The translations under genes were made by a program, and so were the position numbers. Shown piece after piece: positions 44,836-58,574 of a DNA stretch of 64,000 nucleotides. The notes under the pieces were generated by a model. That model made no database searches. It had not been told where the DNA came from and was given only the letters and a program-made list of their open reading frames with translations. The first letter of the stretch is position 1. Every line of letters starts with the position of its first letter. The DNA is taken from positions 60,924,501-60,988,500 of the forward strand of contig JAZBRS010000026.1 in assembly GCA_037176725.1 (NCBI GenBank), given 5' to 3'. The stretch is from Posidonia oceanica. Taxonomy: Eukaryota > Streptophyta > Magnoliopsida > Alismatales > Posidoniaceae.

Positions 44836-47800
44836 TGTTTTTTGGACGGAATTACCCTTGTATTAAGAAGGTAATTACTGAGAGGGATGTGGATTATTGA
44901 TTCAGGAAATGGGTTGGGTTACCGGGGATGGGTTTTGGATCTGGACTTTTTTATTATTTGGATGACATTTCGAAATGCGCGGAGCATTAATTAATGTAAC
45001 ATGTAATGTAAGCCACGTTTCCTGGCCATTTCTTGATTAAAAATTTAAAATTATAGTATTGGTTTGTTTGTCCAACCTACATGGTTGGTTCATATCCAGT
45101 GGTGCTGCTGTCCTACTTGGTTTACGTCACACTTCCATATCCACTGCAGCGAGGAGCAGCTAAGATGATGGCTGCGTTTGTCTTTTGCTTTCTGATCATT
45201 TACATGAACGTGTCTTCTTTTCTTTAGATTTGTCTTTTAAACGAGGGAGTACATACCAAATACCTCGATTTGCACACGCACATTATATATACCCCATCTT
45301 GATTTCGCACAGTTTCGACTAGTACATGAACAGTACGTGTTAATTAACATATGACCAACGTATCTAGGGGAATCACACGAGAAGAAATGCTTACGAGTTT
45401 TGGACTTTGCATACGTGAGTAGTTTTGTAAATGTGGACGTAAAACTGGATGTATTACGCATTTTTATATCAGATTATATATATACATATTCCAGTCATTA
45501 ACAGAATGATTGATAATGAAGAAATGGTTAATTGATAATTAAACCAATAGCATTAATTAATTCTTCAGCTGGCCTACGGCCCACGGGCCTTGTGTGGATA
45601 CATGAGGTCAAAGGCAGAGCACCAAAGGTTGCCATCAACATGGGAGCAAAACATGGACGAAAACCTAGACTCCACATTGCATGCACCTTACAAGAACCTA
45701 TTTCTAAACCTATTCGTACTAATGCTTTTAATATTCCTCGGCTAATTCTAAACCTGGAATGATAGAGATCTAACATTCGCAATTGTTGCATCAGAAAGCA
45801 AACACCCCATCTGCTAATTCCAGGTTTAATGCTAATTATTATATTTCAAACTCCAAACTACACGGTAAGACAAGAGGTTACGTTTGTCTACAAGGTCATC
45901 CCTCTTCCGGATTAGAGGCAGATAGATGCAGAGTTTTCTAATCACATACACCCTGTTGCTTGATTGGCACTGTAACTAAAAAATGAGAGCAAATGGCTGA
46001 TGCACAACCATACTTCACAGTCAGCAGTCTACTGAACATGGAAATGGGGTCTCCGTGTTTTGGAACATGGGACCATGGGAGGCAGTGATCACATGAGCAT
46101 GTGAGTGATGAACATACCCACCTAAAACACAATAAATTTATGGCATGGGCGACGGGTGCTAGACATGCTTAACCACATGCCTGTCTCTTGGGGACCACAG
46201 TTGGTAATGTTTTTGCTTTCATCTCTCTTTATTAGAATTCGATTCTTTCATTTCTTTTCTGTTCCTGATATACGTAAAGCACATCTTGCCGATGTGAGGA
46301 CACATTATTCCACAGCCTGCTCGGAACAATGTGAAGAGATAAATCTCGGATTCTGACTCCTGTTAGACAACAGTATGAGGAAGAAGAGTTGTCATAATAT
46401 AAGCTGAAACCACTGAGGTCTGATCAGATTTGCAATTGCAGGTCGAATAAGTGAACTGCGAGGTGTCCCAGGAACAGTCCTAGGATGGTGCACCCATGAC
46501 GTGTACTTGGAGCATTAACACAAGCTAGCATGTTGCTTCAGCAAATGTCAGAACAAAATTTGTTGCAAGCAGCATTTCTTTGCACAAAATGAATAATCTT
46601 GGTACATAATTTTCTCAGACTTCTTTATCCTACATGAAAACTACACTGCAGAAAATGCCAAGTAAATAATGCAAATATGAAATATGAGGGAAATAGAAGA
46701 ATGTGTGTTTCTGCAGAAGCAGGTAATAAAACATAGGATGTTCCTGGAGCCAAGCTTTGGCAGCTGCTATATCAGTACCAAAAACAAAACAAACACCAAG
46801 CTCCTCACCAGAATAGTTTCAACCTTCTAGGTATTGGATTTACAGATTCGTGGAGATTAAATTATCACATCAAATGGTATCTGCCTGCAAGAAGACGAGA
46901 GAAATTGTTATAATGTCATTTCAGTAAAGAATATGGGAAAGAAACAAAAATATCAGACAGACAAATAAAACCTGATTTAGAAAAAAAAAACATGCAGATA
47001 AAAAATGCCTCAAATTGGGTGAGGTTTTTTTTTTTTGAATGAATGGGTGAGAGATGTTGAACAGTTCCTCTTAGAACATGCGGACAAGGAGGTTTCTTTG
47101 ACAAATTTTGTTTTGTATTCTGCTGAACCAGCATTGTTAATTCAAATTTATCTGAGCCCTCCTCCCATAGTGAAGTGGGCCACAACCAAGGCTACAATAT
47201 TTTCCAAAGAAAACAGCCAAGTTACGAACATAGGTAAGGCTAGTCCTCTCAAGAATCAAATAGGAGGGCATCTACTAGGTGGACTACCCAAAAGATGTAT
47301 ATTTATACTTTGATTGCATGAATTGCAATCAAACTTTTCAGTGGCATAGGTGATAGGACCAGTTAATTTTTCCTAGTCAACCTGGTTGCAATATCCATTC
47401 CAAATATAAAGACAAATTTAATTAACATATTTTCATATGGTAACTTGAGAAATAATGACAAGGCAATCAATTAAAAACTTAATTCCAGAGAGAAACTTAA
47501 GCTAGAATGACAAGGCAATCCAAAGACAGGGGAAAGACGTTTCCTGAGGACAATCATTCATTGGTGAACTTGTTCAAACTTTGGAGGGAGAAATCAGTCA
47601 ATTTCCTTTGAAGATGAGACTCAAAACACAACCTATATTATTATGGTTCACATTGAAGGTCTTACATATGTGCTGTTTTGACAGCAATAACACAACAGCT
47701 ACCTATCTAATATAAAAATGAAGGAATTACACTCTTGAATTCCTATATCCACACTAGGGGGAAAAGGCTCATAAATAAACCAGGCAGAAAATGGAAAGTC

Positions 47801-47902
47801 AAGAAAATTGCAATCTTTTCAACCATCAAATATATAACATAAAAAACTATGCAAAATGTTACCTGCATGCACTTCAGAATATTCAGTTACAACCACAAAG
47901 TG
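44836..47902. other. intergenic DNA between the LRR and cornichon genes
   Basis: No gene recognised. The first few hundred bases are the upstream region of the LRR gene. The part next to 47903 should include the cornichon 3' UTR, whose end I cannot fix. Frames at 45532-45791 and 47035-47313 are short and show no known domain. Confidence 0.4.
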
Positions 47903-50900
47903 CTAAAATATCCCAGACTCAAAAGGACCATCGTCTTCATCAATAATTGCAATAACAGCTGCCATCACAAGCCTGAAACAGTGGAGAAGCAACTGTTATT
48001 AGAGTTCAGCAAAAGGGTGGATGCTGATTGAATGATACTGCTGATGGAATTCCACGGCAATGATAGGATTTGTTGTTAAAAAAAAAACTTGGGGAGTAAA
48101 TTTTACATCAATCTACAATAACATTTATAATGTAAATTTTGACCACAGGTTTGCTAGGATGCCAGAATTTCATTTTGGTTGAATACCTTGTGTTTGAACA
48201 TAATGATGTTAACTGAAACCTTCAGAAACCATTGAAAAGCCATGACTGTAATTAATATATAATATATTTGTCTTTATTAGGAAAAGGAGAGATCACCTTA
48301 GTAGATAAAGAGGAAGACAATATGATGATGATTTAGATGGAGAAGATGATGAATGGATACTTTCACTTATGATATTGAGGTTCCAAAGGAAAACATCTAG
48401 TTCTGTTAGAATCTTATTAAATAATCTTTAGTTTCTTTTGGCTTTAAAGGCTCATAATTTTTTTTTCTATTTTATTTACCAGCATTACTGTTGTCAATAT
48501 TTGATCTCATTGTATGGTGCACCAAGTAGTAAGATTCTAAATGTGCATTTATGAAGTCGATGGATGTTTGCTAATGCTATTTGATATAATAATCCAAAGT
48601 AGCACATTTTATTATTGTCTTAACATACTTGATAATTACACATCCAAACATTGTTCTATTAATCGAGTCTAAAGCAACACATGCAAAACTACCACTTCAC
48701 ACCTTTCACGGATCAAAAACTTCGTTTCTATCAACATAAAGAACAATGCAAGCAATTAGATTTACAATAAACAAAAAGGGAGAAACTCAATTGTTAAAAG
48801 AGGGGAAATAAGGTACATGATAGACTCTTTGCACAAGTATGTAAAGAATGATTTATAATCATATGCAGTCAGTTTCATGACCAGATATTTACCAAGAAAA
48901 TAAATGAAAAAAGAGTACTAACCTGTACATAGTTATCAAGAATATAGTCACGTAGAAAGCAAGCTTGACGATCCGGTACTTCTTCTCTCTATTTAGTACA
49001 GTAAATATCTCCGTAACATCTAAAAGATGTCTTCTTCTTCTATACCTAAAACATTGCAAATGTTTATAAAAAGGAAGCAGTTAAGAAATTTAAATCTATA
49101 AATTGACTTTATTACTAATTTCATTTGTATCAAATATATATTCAGCCTTTTCACTTTTGGAATGCAATGCACAAAGCACACTTGGACACTAAACTCTTAT
49201 CACTGTAGTATGTTTATCTAATGAAAAACACTAAAGCAAAGAGTAAAACTCAACAATTAACATGAAAGAAAAGCAAATATACATACAGGTTTACATGGTA
49301 ATATGTGATAGGTGCCATTATCAAAAAGGGAAACCAATGCCAGGTCAGAAGAAACATAGCACATAATGCTCCTTGGACTGCAAACTCTGGAACTACCACT
49401 GCATTGATGCGGGAGGAAGAATCATATGGATTGATATAGTCAAACTCCAAGTCAGATAGGTTTATTAGCTGCACCAACAGTTAATTGAGGAAAGCAAAAT
49501 AATGTTAGTAAAACATATGAAGATAAGAAGCAATTCATGCAATCCTTGATCGAAAAATTCAATTATCATATCATATTTCTGTGTGAAATGAAAATAGTTC
49601 AAGTAAGATAAGTTTATTACTTGGGACAATAGTAAAGTGAGGAAATCAAAATAACATTAGTAAAACATATGAAATAAGTAGCAAGTCATGCAATAACTTC
49701 CTTTGTCTGAAAATTTTAAAAGATCATATCATATTTCTATGTGATACAGAAAATAATTCTGTTGTTTCTTTAGTCATGTTGGTTTTGGTGTTTCCTGAAA
49801 GGCGAATGTCTAGGAAGTGTTGCATTAGACATCTTGCTGACAATGAACCATATGTTAGGTGACCTGCATTGTTGAGATTCATCCACACTTGGCATCCACA
49901 TCCTTGAGACCTTGACATGTATCACCAACCAGAAAATCATCATAAAGCCTCATCGCATCCATATGAATTCATCCTTGAGAAACCATTAGCTATTAATCGC
50001 TCAACAAAGTTCTTAATTGACTGTCAGCTAATCATGGTTCCAAACATCGGTCCGTGTCGGCGATATTTCGCCGACATGTGTCGAAAATTGGTTTTAGGGA
50101 CATGACAATAGGGTACATTTCGTAATGTGCGGGATGTCGGTGGCCGAGTCGGTGCCGTGTCGATCGAGTCGATCGACACACCGTGTTTTGTGTACAGAAA
50201 TAACTTGTGTCGATCGATGTTTTGTTTTTTGGCACCGACAAGGGCGTAAATATCTCAGTTTGCTTTCAACCTGCAGTTCTCCTTCCTCCTCTCACCCGTT
50301 CTGCATTTTCTCACCTGTTCTGCTTGAGTTTTGCATTTTCTGGAAGTTCCAACACATGTTTTAATTTTCCAGATGAGATCTTCTTCTTATTTAAACTCTG
50401 AATCTTCTTTTCATTTTCCCGATGTGACCAGATCTTCTTCTAAGGTCTGGTCAAATCTTCTCATCTTCTTTTCTTTTCATTTCTGCTCTTCTTCAAGGTT
50501 TTTCTCAAGATAAATAGATAATATACTTAGATCTCTTGAATTTACAGCAATTTCCATGTTTTTTTTTTTTTTTGGCTTTGGTTTTCATGTAGATTACATA
50601 TTACACTTAGATCTTAGGAATTAACATTTACATCTTTTGTTTTGATATAACTCTTAGCTATATTTACCATAAAAATACATAGATCTTAGGCTTTTGTATA
50701 TAATATTTTAATTTTTTCGTTTTTTTTGTATTTTAATGTTAATAACATGATATTACATAGATATTACATAGATCTAACCTAATAAAGGTCAAATCTAATC
50801 TAAAATTTCTATAAAATCATAAAAAATCAGTAAATAAAAAATCTGTAAAATATTTATGATTTTAATATTAATAACATGATATTACATAGATATTACATAG

Positions 50901-53900
50901 ATCTAACCTAATAAAGGTCAAATCTAATCTAAAATTTCTATAAAATCATAAAAAATCAGTAAATAAAAAATCTGTAAAATATTTATGATTTTAATATTAA
51001 TAACATGATATTACATAGATATTACATAGATCTAACCTAATAAAGGTCAAATGTAACCTAAAATTTCTATAAAATCATAAAAAATCAGTAAATAAAAAAT
51101 CTGTAAAATATTTATGATTTTAATGTTAATAACATGATATTACATAGATATTACATAGACCTAATCTAATAAAGGTCAAATGTAACCTAAAATTTCTATA
51201 AAATCATAAAAAATCAGTAAATAAAAAATCTGTAAAATATTTATGATTTTAATGTTAATAACTTGATATTACATAGATATTACATAGACCTAACCTAATA
51301 AAGGTAAAATGTAATCTAAAATTTCTATAAAATCATAAAAAATCAGTAAATAAAAATTCTGTAAAATATTTATGATTTTAATATTAATAACATGATATTA
51401 CATAGATATTACATAGACCTAACCTAATAAAGGTCAAATCTAATCTAAAATTTCTATAAAATCATATAAAATCATAAAAAATCAGTAAATAAAAAATCTG
51501 TAAATATTTATAATTTTAATGTTAATAACATGATATTACATGATATTTTTTTCTTATAATTAAACTCATTTAATTTTTTGTTTTCAGTCTTCACAATATC
51601 GAGTTCTGATGGACATGAATCTCAAGGTAATGGAAGTGACACTGAGGAGAGAGTTGCTAGATTTGATGATCCAGGATGATTGCACGGATATCCCGTCAAC
51701 AATGACAGACAGAAAACAGAATGCAAGTATTGTGGAAAGAGAATGATGAGTGGGGATATTACAAGATTGAAACAACATCTTGTTGGCGGATACAGCAATG
51801 TCAGCAAGTGCAAGTCATGCCCAACTCTTGTTCGTGATCAGATGAGAGAGTTACTAAAGGGCACAAAATCCAAGAAAAGTGATAGGACAAAAAAAGATGA
51901 AAGATTCAAGAGGATTTTGTTTGATGAATAAGAGCGTGAGCCTGTCATGCTACTAGAATCAGATGATGATACGGCGTATCCTTCAGATTGTCGAACTCAA
52001 GACGAGAGAGACATGTATAAGAGAGCTGTATGGAATCAAGAAATGAAGAATGGTATAGAGAGCAAATTCAAAGATTCCATCGTTTTGGAAGTATCAGGGG
52101 AAATGACAGTGGCAGTGCACAGAAAGACAAGGAAAAAGACATTACAGGAATGTTTAGAACGTACAATCAGAGATATGATAGTCCAAATTCAACAACATGT
52201 AGAACTGAAACGTCGTCGAAGCAGAAGACTATCAAGGACATGTTTGGAAATGTAAGAGAGAAAGTTGGTCAAGCTGTGACCAAATATATGTTTTTCAATG
52301 CTATTCCTGTAAATACTACAAAGGGACCGTATCTACAACATATGCTTGATGTAGCGGCCAAAGAAGGTACGGGAGTAAAAGTACCAACTGATTATGAGAT
52401 AATGAACAAGTATCTTAAATCAGAGAAGGAAGAGTTAGAAAGCTACATTGGAAGTTTGAAACGACAATGGCCAGAATATAGGATCACTGTTATGTGTGAT
52501 GGTTGTACAAGTACAATCAGAAAACAAATCATCATCTTTATGATCTATTGTGATGACCGCACAATTTTTTTAAAATCCATTGATGCTTCTGATGTTATCA
52601 GATATCATAGATACATTTATAAGCAAATAATGGAAGTCATTAAACATGTGGGAGCATCAAATGTGGTTCAGATTGTCACCGATAATGGCAGTAACTTTAA
52701 AAAGACCGATGAAAAAATCATGTCCAAGTATCCTATCTATTGGACACCATGTGCGGCTCATTGTATTGATCTCATACTTAAGGAATTTGGGAAGACAAAG
52801 TTGGTGGCGAAGACTGTTAGAGAAGCCAAGATTATAACAAACTTCATTTACAACCACTCCTACCTATTGGCTTTTATGAGATTACCTGAGTGTTGTGGTG
52901 GTGACTTGATTCGACCTCGAGTTACTCGATTTGCTACAAATTTTATTGCTCTCCAATCAATGATTGATAAAAGAAATGGGTTGAAGTACATGTTTAATTC
53001 ACAAGTGTGGTACAAATATCATGAGAGTGATACTCCTATTGGTCGGAGAATAAATGCTATTATTAATAATCAATCTTTTTGAGAGGACGCTCGAAAGATT
53101 GTGAACATAATGAAGCCAATTTCAAAGGTTCTTCGCTTAGTGGATGGTGATAAGAAACCTACAATGGGTTTCTTGTATGTATGAAGCAATGAAGTTGATG
53201 AAAGATGCTGTGAAAGATGCAGCATACAGAACTTCAAAGGGATACTTGAAGATTATCGAAGACAGATGGTCAACATGCTTCTTCACCCTTTACATGAAGC
53301 TGGTAAGTAGTGTGATATATAAATTTATATTTGTCATAATTATGTTAAAATTAAAATTGGTTGCTTAATGACTTTTTTTTGTCATTGTAGCATACTATCT
53401 GAACCCGCAGTTCCAATATGATCATGAACTCGGAAATCGGTCAGATTTATTATCTTCCATGAGAATGGTGATAAAGAAATTGGAGCCAAATGTGGACAAT
53501 CAAATATAGACCATAAATGAAATAAAATATTTTAGAAACCAAATGTTTAGATTTGGAGATCCTTAAGTGATTCGTGGTCGTGCTGTGATGACTCCAAGTA
53601 AGGATTTCATTATTATTTATTCTAGTTCATAACATTACATCATAATATATGTAATAAACTAATAATCTAATATCCTATTTCAGGTAAATGGTGGATGCTG
53701 AATGGAATAGAAGCTCCAAATTTGAGAAAAATTGTAATTAAGATTTTATCTCAAACTGTCTCAGCTTCCGGATGTGAAAGAAATTGGAGCACATTTAATC
53801 TTATCCATACAAAAAGAAGAAAGAGATTGGGAACTCAAAGATTAAATGATCTTGTGTTTGTGTACTATAACATGAGGCTGAGAATGAAGCAAATAAGGGA

Positions 53901-56389
53901 GAGAGAAGATAATGACCACTTCGACCCAATTGATTTGGCATATATATACAATGAGGACGAAGATGAGGATCCTATACTTGAGTGGTTGCAAGAAAATGGA
54001 CAACCAGTGATGAAGAATAAGGTAGACCAAGCTCAAAAATTGCTACTGAAATGGACGTTAATGTTAAAGAATACATAAGTTCATCGGAGCATTCTCGTAG
54101 TGGAACTCCAGGGTTAGGTGATGAGAGTGATATAGATGATTCCTTACAACCACCAGATGATGATGAAGGCGGTGACAGTGCATATGTTGGAATTGAAGAT
54201 GTACGAGGAGCAAGTCAAATGCCACTTAGCCCATTCACAGGAGAAGATGAATTCACACATGCCACGTAGGATGAGCATCATGAAGTTCGACAACCATCAA
54301 GACCTGATCATTTGCCATATCATTATAGAAGAAAGTCTCGTGAAGACACAACAAAAGATTCAGATTCTTGGAGTAGTCAGACTAGAGATAGTTTATTAGA
54401 GTCACTTGACTCTTTGAATACTCAAAATCCTACAGACTCTTATGACTACAGCTCTTTTGGAGCTCATTCTTATGGACAATCAGATTACGCCTCTGAAAGT
54501 GGATGGACGAGAACTTCATCATCCAATGTCCCAAACGAACAAAGTGAATGGATACAAGCTCTATCTTCAACTATGCACCATAACAAACAGAATATAAGCA
54601 GCAACCTCATCAATGTCCTCCAAGTCAACATTACTTCCCTCAAGAGCCTCAACAAGTTTTTATTACACATTATCCACCAATAGGGTTCCTGATTCGGCTG
54701 CCAATGTCAGATTATCACCACTATGTCATGGAATACAGACATATTATACTTACATGTCTTGGAACAACTACGTGTTGTGGAGGGAGTTCCAAATTCGCCA
54801 ACAAATTCATCGTGACCACAACCAAGTTGAACAACAAGAACATGTTGATGAACCAAGACATTCTTTTGGTATTAAGCATATATGAGGTATATTTTATGAG
54901 TACTTTTGTTATTACACATTTATTAAGTATTTTTACATATTATTTATGCTTCAGAATATTTGTATTAAGTCCATATAGTGTATTTCAACATGTTACATGT
55001 TTAGAAAGTTGATCTAAGTAGTCTTAAATGTAGATTATTGTTTACTTTAGCTTATTTTAGAGTTTCAAAGCAAAACTCGAAGTTTTTTGACCATTTTCAT
55101 GAACTTTCGTAAAATTACCGTGTTTCCACCGACATTTCCACCGATGTTCGACACGTTTCCTATTTCTGTCGGACCGAAGTCCAACACGACATCGATGTTT
55201 TGAACCATGCAGCTAATCTACCAAGCACAACAAATGAATCAGCAGAGTGGGCGAGAGCGATAACAGATTTTCGAAGGAGAACTAAATGCTAGATGCAGCA
55301 TAACTCATGTCCATTCTCTCCCACATGCATGGTCAGCTCATTAGATTCACCAGTGTTCGTTGAAAGTAAAAGAAGTAGCTTTGCCAAAGGGTAAGGGTAA
55401 AAAAGATCCAGAATTGAACTTGGAAAATATGTATAAGATCAAATAACTAATTAAGGTCCACAATTATGCCAAGTTATGCTTCCAAATGTTGAATAAAACT
55501 AAATCATGCGGGGCTTACTATCTCCAATTAGTGCAGTGGTTAAAATAGTACTCAGGTTTGAGTCTCCTCTTTAACACAGTTATTGATAGTTTTATGGGGA
55601 CTTTACAGTAGTACATGTGCTATCATGATTCATGTGTTCACACGTTCCAACCAAGCAACACCTTCCTGGTTTTTGTGTTGAGGATTCTAGGTTATCAGCC
55701 CCCACCGCCATACACACATGGCACACCCCAAAAAAACGAAAAGTTACTACCAATATACATAAGGTATGTTGTGCCACTTCCACTCTTGCTCTAGCCTCCT
55801 GGTTGAGGAGCAGAGCTGCGTTTCCAAAACCAATTTAACATTATAAACACTCCTGCTGGCGCAGCTCCACAAGTTGCTTTGATTTTGCCCAAAAGCTGGT
55901 CACTCGTCAACGCCTGATGCTGAGTGGAGATCCCCACATTGCAACCGATTTAGAGGCAGTTCGGTAGGAGCACTTCCGCCCCACCTAAAGCTCTTCAATC
56001 TAACAGCAACATCTTATCAGGTCCTTTTAACCAACTGGTTGGTCCTAATTCCTATTTTCAGCAACCTGATGAGGACTAAATAGGATACTGTCTCGTTAAC
56101 CATACCATCCTACTATGACTACATTCGAGAAATCTCTGAGCTCTTCTGGCTCCTTATCATAGAAGTACCAAGATACTAACGACCTAAAACACAAATTTCA
56201 CACTTTCTGGTGCCAATCTATGCTTTATTTTCCAACATTTTAAATTGAAGTAGGGTTGTCAACGCAAAATCGACAGCTTACGGAAGCAAAAGGTTGAATC
56301 TTTGGAGAGATTACCTGGAAGGCGATCATGCCTATAAGCGATATGATGGAGATGAAAACAATGAGCCACAGGGTAAAATCCCAGGCCAT
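47903..56389 (-). CDS. CNIH: cornichon/ERV14 family cargo receptor (four exons)
   Basis: Exons 56389-56315, 49468-49287, 49045-48923 and 47972-47903 join in phase (donors GTAATC, GTATGT and GTTAGT; all acceptors AG) to give 149 aa. The protein starts MAWDFTLWLIVFISIISLIG (first membrane segment), then LINLSDLEFDYINPYDSSSR (the conserved cornichon loop), a second membrane part with LLTWHWFPFLIMAPITYYH, then RRRRHLLDVTEIF and NREKKYRIVKLAFYV leading into the third segment, and ends in an acidic tail IIDEDDGPFESGIF. Cornichon proteins load membrane cargo into COPII vesicles at the endoplasmic reticulum. The sequence resembles the plant cornichon 4 group. The first intron is 6.8 kb because a hAT transposon sits in it. 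All four exons appear intact. Confidence 0.95.
49457..49760. repeat. tandem duplication of about 150 bp at the cornichon exon 2 acceptor
   Basis: The segment from about 49457 (end of exon 2 and its 3' splice region) recurs from about 49606. Shared phrases are tttatta, ttagtaaaacatatgaa and atcatatcatatttct. In the outer copy the acceptor AG and the following exon bases are changed. Confidence 0.65.
50055..50076. repeat. perfect subterminal inverted repeat in the hAT element
   Basis: TGTCGGCGA, four bases, TCGCCGACA. Related GTCGG/CCGAC motifs occur near the right end (55130-55180) and are candidate transposase-binding sites. Confidence 0.65.
50738..51535. repeat. 129 bp tandem array in the hAT element
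   Basis: The phrase aacatgatattacatagata starts at 50744, 50873, 51002, 51131, 51260 (one base changed) and 51389, a constant step of 129 bp, then at 51527 after a 9 bp insertion. The units are AT-rich and differ by only a few bases each. Confidence 0.92.
51595..54683 (+). pseudogene. hAT transposase gene, broken
   Basis: The first coding exon follows an acceptor ttttcag near 51588. A BED zinc finger (KTECKYCGKRMMSGDITRLK, QHLVGG) lies at 51700-51830. The central DUF659-like part (52260-53082) has YRITVMCDGCTSTIRKQIII and VVQIVTDNGSNFKKTD, then WTPCAAHCIDLILKEFG. The hATC dimerisation part (53693-54078) has SASGCERNWSTFNLIHTKRR and LNDLVFVYYNMRL. Probable introns lie at about 53309-53391 and 53601-53692. 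In-frame stops include TGA at 51677 (before LHGYPVN), TAA at 51929 and TGA at 53080, and frames change near 52030, 53270 and 54050. An acidic, Ser-rich tail runs to about 54683. Confidence 0.88.
54690..56314. other. 3' end of the hAT element and remainder of cornichon intron 1
   Basis: Up to 55209 this is non-coding hAT sequence with GTCGG-type subterminal motifs. The rest is intron without a recognisable gene; short frames at 55592-55838 overlap on opposite strands and look accidental. Confidence 0.5.
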
Positions 56390-56551
56390 GGCCGCCGCCC
56401 GTCGTGGACTCACAGCAGGGGAGGCGGTCGCAGCAACACCTACCAGTGATCGGGGTTGAGTGGTGCGAGGAATGGGTTGGGACCTCTAGGGCTTACTTGC
56501 AGAATTTGAACATTTTGGGTGGTTCATATGTCGGGGGAGAACTGTTGACCT

Positions 56552-56561
56552 CTTTTATATC
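56552..56561 (-). promoter_or_regulatory. possible TATA box of the cornichon gene
   Basis: GATATAAAAG on the minus strand about 165 bp before the ATG, which would leave a 5' UTR of about 135 bases. Confidence 0.4.
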
Positions 56562-58284
56562 ATCACATTTCTACTAGATTTTTGGGATTCGTGTGTTTGA
56601 AGGAACCTTGTACAGCGCAAAATGGATATTCAATGTATTGTTTTTCCAGATAATGACAGCTTAATTTCATATTTTAATGTACGATTGAGATTGTAATTAC
56701 TCCTAGTAAACTTAGTTGACTGATCAATAGTCATTTTCTAGGTTATGAATATTACTTCTCATCTTTCTTTATTATAAACCCGTGTTCTCGTCTTTCTTCC
56801 ACTGTTTCCACACAAACAAACTAGCAGTAGAATGAAAGGAGGTTCGCCTCTCCTCCTTCTTCTCTTTTGGTTGGAAAATATCTATTTTAATTTTATTTAT
56901 TAAATTTATTATATTTTTATTTTATAGAATTTAAAATATTTTTTAAAATATTATTTTATTTTATTATTATATTATTTCTTAACGGGGAATCGTGGCTTAG
57001 ATTATGGAAACAGTTTTTCATATGTTTTCTCCTTTATATTTTTCATTATTGTCTTATGAAAAAAGATACGAGAGGAAAAAACTCTTAAAGCTTCTCCTTC
57101 TTCCATTTTCATTTTTCTAACATATAGCACTACAGTACGATTCAGAGATTTCACAGAACTTGCATCTTTAGAGATCTTGACTTCTTATCAAGAGGAATTG
57201 GAAAATTCCTGTACTTGAGAGTGGATTTTCTTCTTCAAGTTAAGATATCAATCCTGTTTCGCTAAAAGCTAAGCTTGTTCTTCTCTTTGTTGATAATTAT
57301 TCATTGTTTTTAGCAAGCGTCTTTTGTGTAGGCGCCTACAAGGAAAAATCCCTGTAAGTGCTTAAGTTAGAAAATATTTGAACCGTTGGATGTATCCAAC
57401 GATTGCTATTTTTTGTGGTGATTATACACAAACCCCCCTAACATCTGCCCCTCTCTTCCCCGATCTGCATCCACCCCTCCTCTTCAGTCGTGCATCCGCC
57501 CCTCCTCTCCTCTCAACATCCACCCCTCTCCTCCCCGATCTGCATCCACCCCTTCTCTCTGGTCGCGCATCTGCCCCTCCTCTGACTCTCAGCAGTGGTG
57601 TCGTGCTATTTTGCCCCTCAGAATACACAAGCCTAACTGCATCCACCCCTCTCCTCCCCTATCTACAACCACGCATCCACCCCTCCTCTCCTCTCACTCT
57701 CGGCGACGACATCGTGTTGTGGTGAAGTGGCATTGGACTACGGCAATAGCAACGGAGTGGGTTGGACTGCGATGGTGGAGGTAGAGTGGCATTGGACTAG
57801 TCGACAGGAAAGCTTTGTGATGGGTATGTAATGTTGATCATTATTTTTCGTGGTGATTTGTCTTAAAGCTTGAGTAAAATGCATATGATTAGTACTAACT
57901 GATGTTGAACGGAATTTGAATACCATGTTTCTTGCCCTAGCATCCACCCCATCGCTTGTCCTAGCATATCATGTTTCTTTCTCATCAAAAGTGAATCTGA
58001 ATTTTTTCTACTTTGCCATGAACTTCTGCTCGTATCTACTCATGGTTGTGATGTGGCTTACACTGAACCATTTTAATGTGAATCTATTTATTTTTATCAA
58101 TAAAAACAAAACATTCATAGTATGAGTAGCCAGCAATTTGACACAGTCTATTTAGATAAATTCTGCAACTTATGGCTTAACATAATAACATGGAAGTTTC
58201 GACACTGAGTGAGTCAAGCTATACAAAACAAATATCATTAGAGTTGTCTGCAGAATAATCAAAACACTAACAAAATTACATTTA
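56562..58284. other. intergenic DNA with a C-rich repeat
   Basis: AT-rich except for the minisatellite at 57430-57700. No gene recognised. Confidence 0.4.
57430..57700. repeat. C-rich minisatellite
   Basis: Irregular units of gatctgcatccacccctcct and cgcatccgcccctcctctcc, five or six in all. The frame through it is a composition artefact. Confidence 0.75.
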
Positions 58285-58574
58285 GGCCCTGTTTGGTAAC
58301 TGTAGTAATCTCGATGTTCAGATTATTCATGCACGATGTCAAAGCTCGCGTGCACCGATCAGAATCAGGTTCACTATTAACAGGTGTATCCGAGAAGGAA
58401 GACTTGACTCGAAAACACCAAAAAAGGGAAAAAAGAGCAAGAAAAAGAAAAGATAAGACAAATCAGAGTCGCCATTGTGTCTATTAAGTCAGGAGACAAG
58501 GAAAACCGGGGAAATGAGTGAATAAACACGCAAAACCAAGCAAAAGATGCAATGCGATGTAATGCAAATGAAAT

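Larger units (their letters stand above)
50033..55209 (+). mobile_element. hAT transposon in intron 1 of the cornichon gene
   Basis: Target duplication cagctaat at 50025-50032 and 55210-55217. The 17 bp terminal repeats are catggttccaaacatcg and, as complement, CATGGTTCAAAACATCG (one mismatch). Inside are a perfect 9 bp inverted repeat near the left end (50055-50076), a 129 bp tandem array and a transposase gene with BED, central and hATC regions. At 5177 bp it has full-length structure, opposite in sense to the host gene. The coding part is broken, so it is not autonomous now. Confidence 0.95.

Noticed and set aside
55592..55838. Short exon inside cornichon intron 1
   Set aside because: The frames overlap on both strands and would not join in phase with the exons, which already form a complete protein.
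57378..57725. 115-residue Pro/Leu-rich frame
   Set aside because: It lies on a C-rich minisatellite and is open only for compositional reasons.
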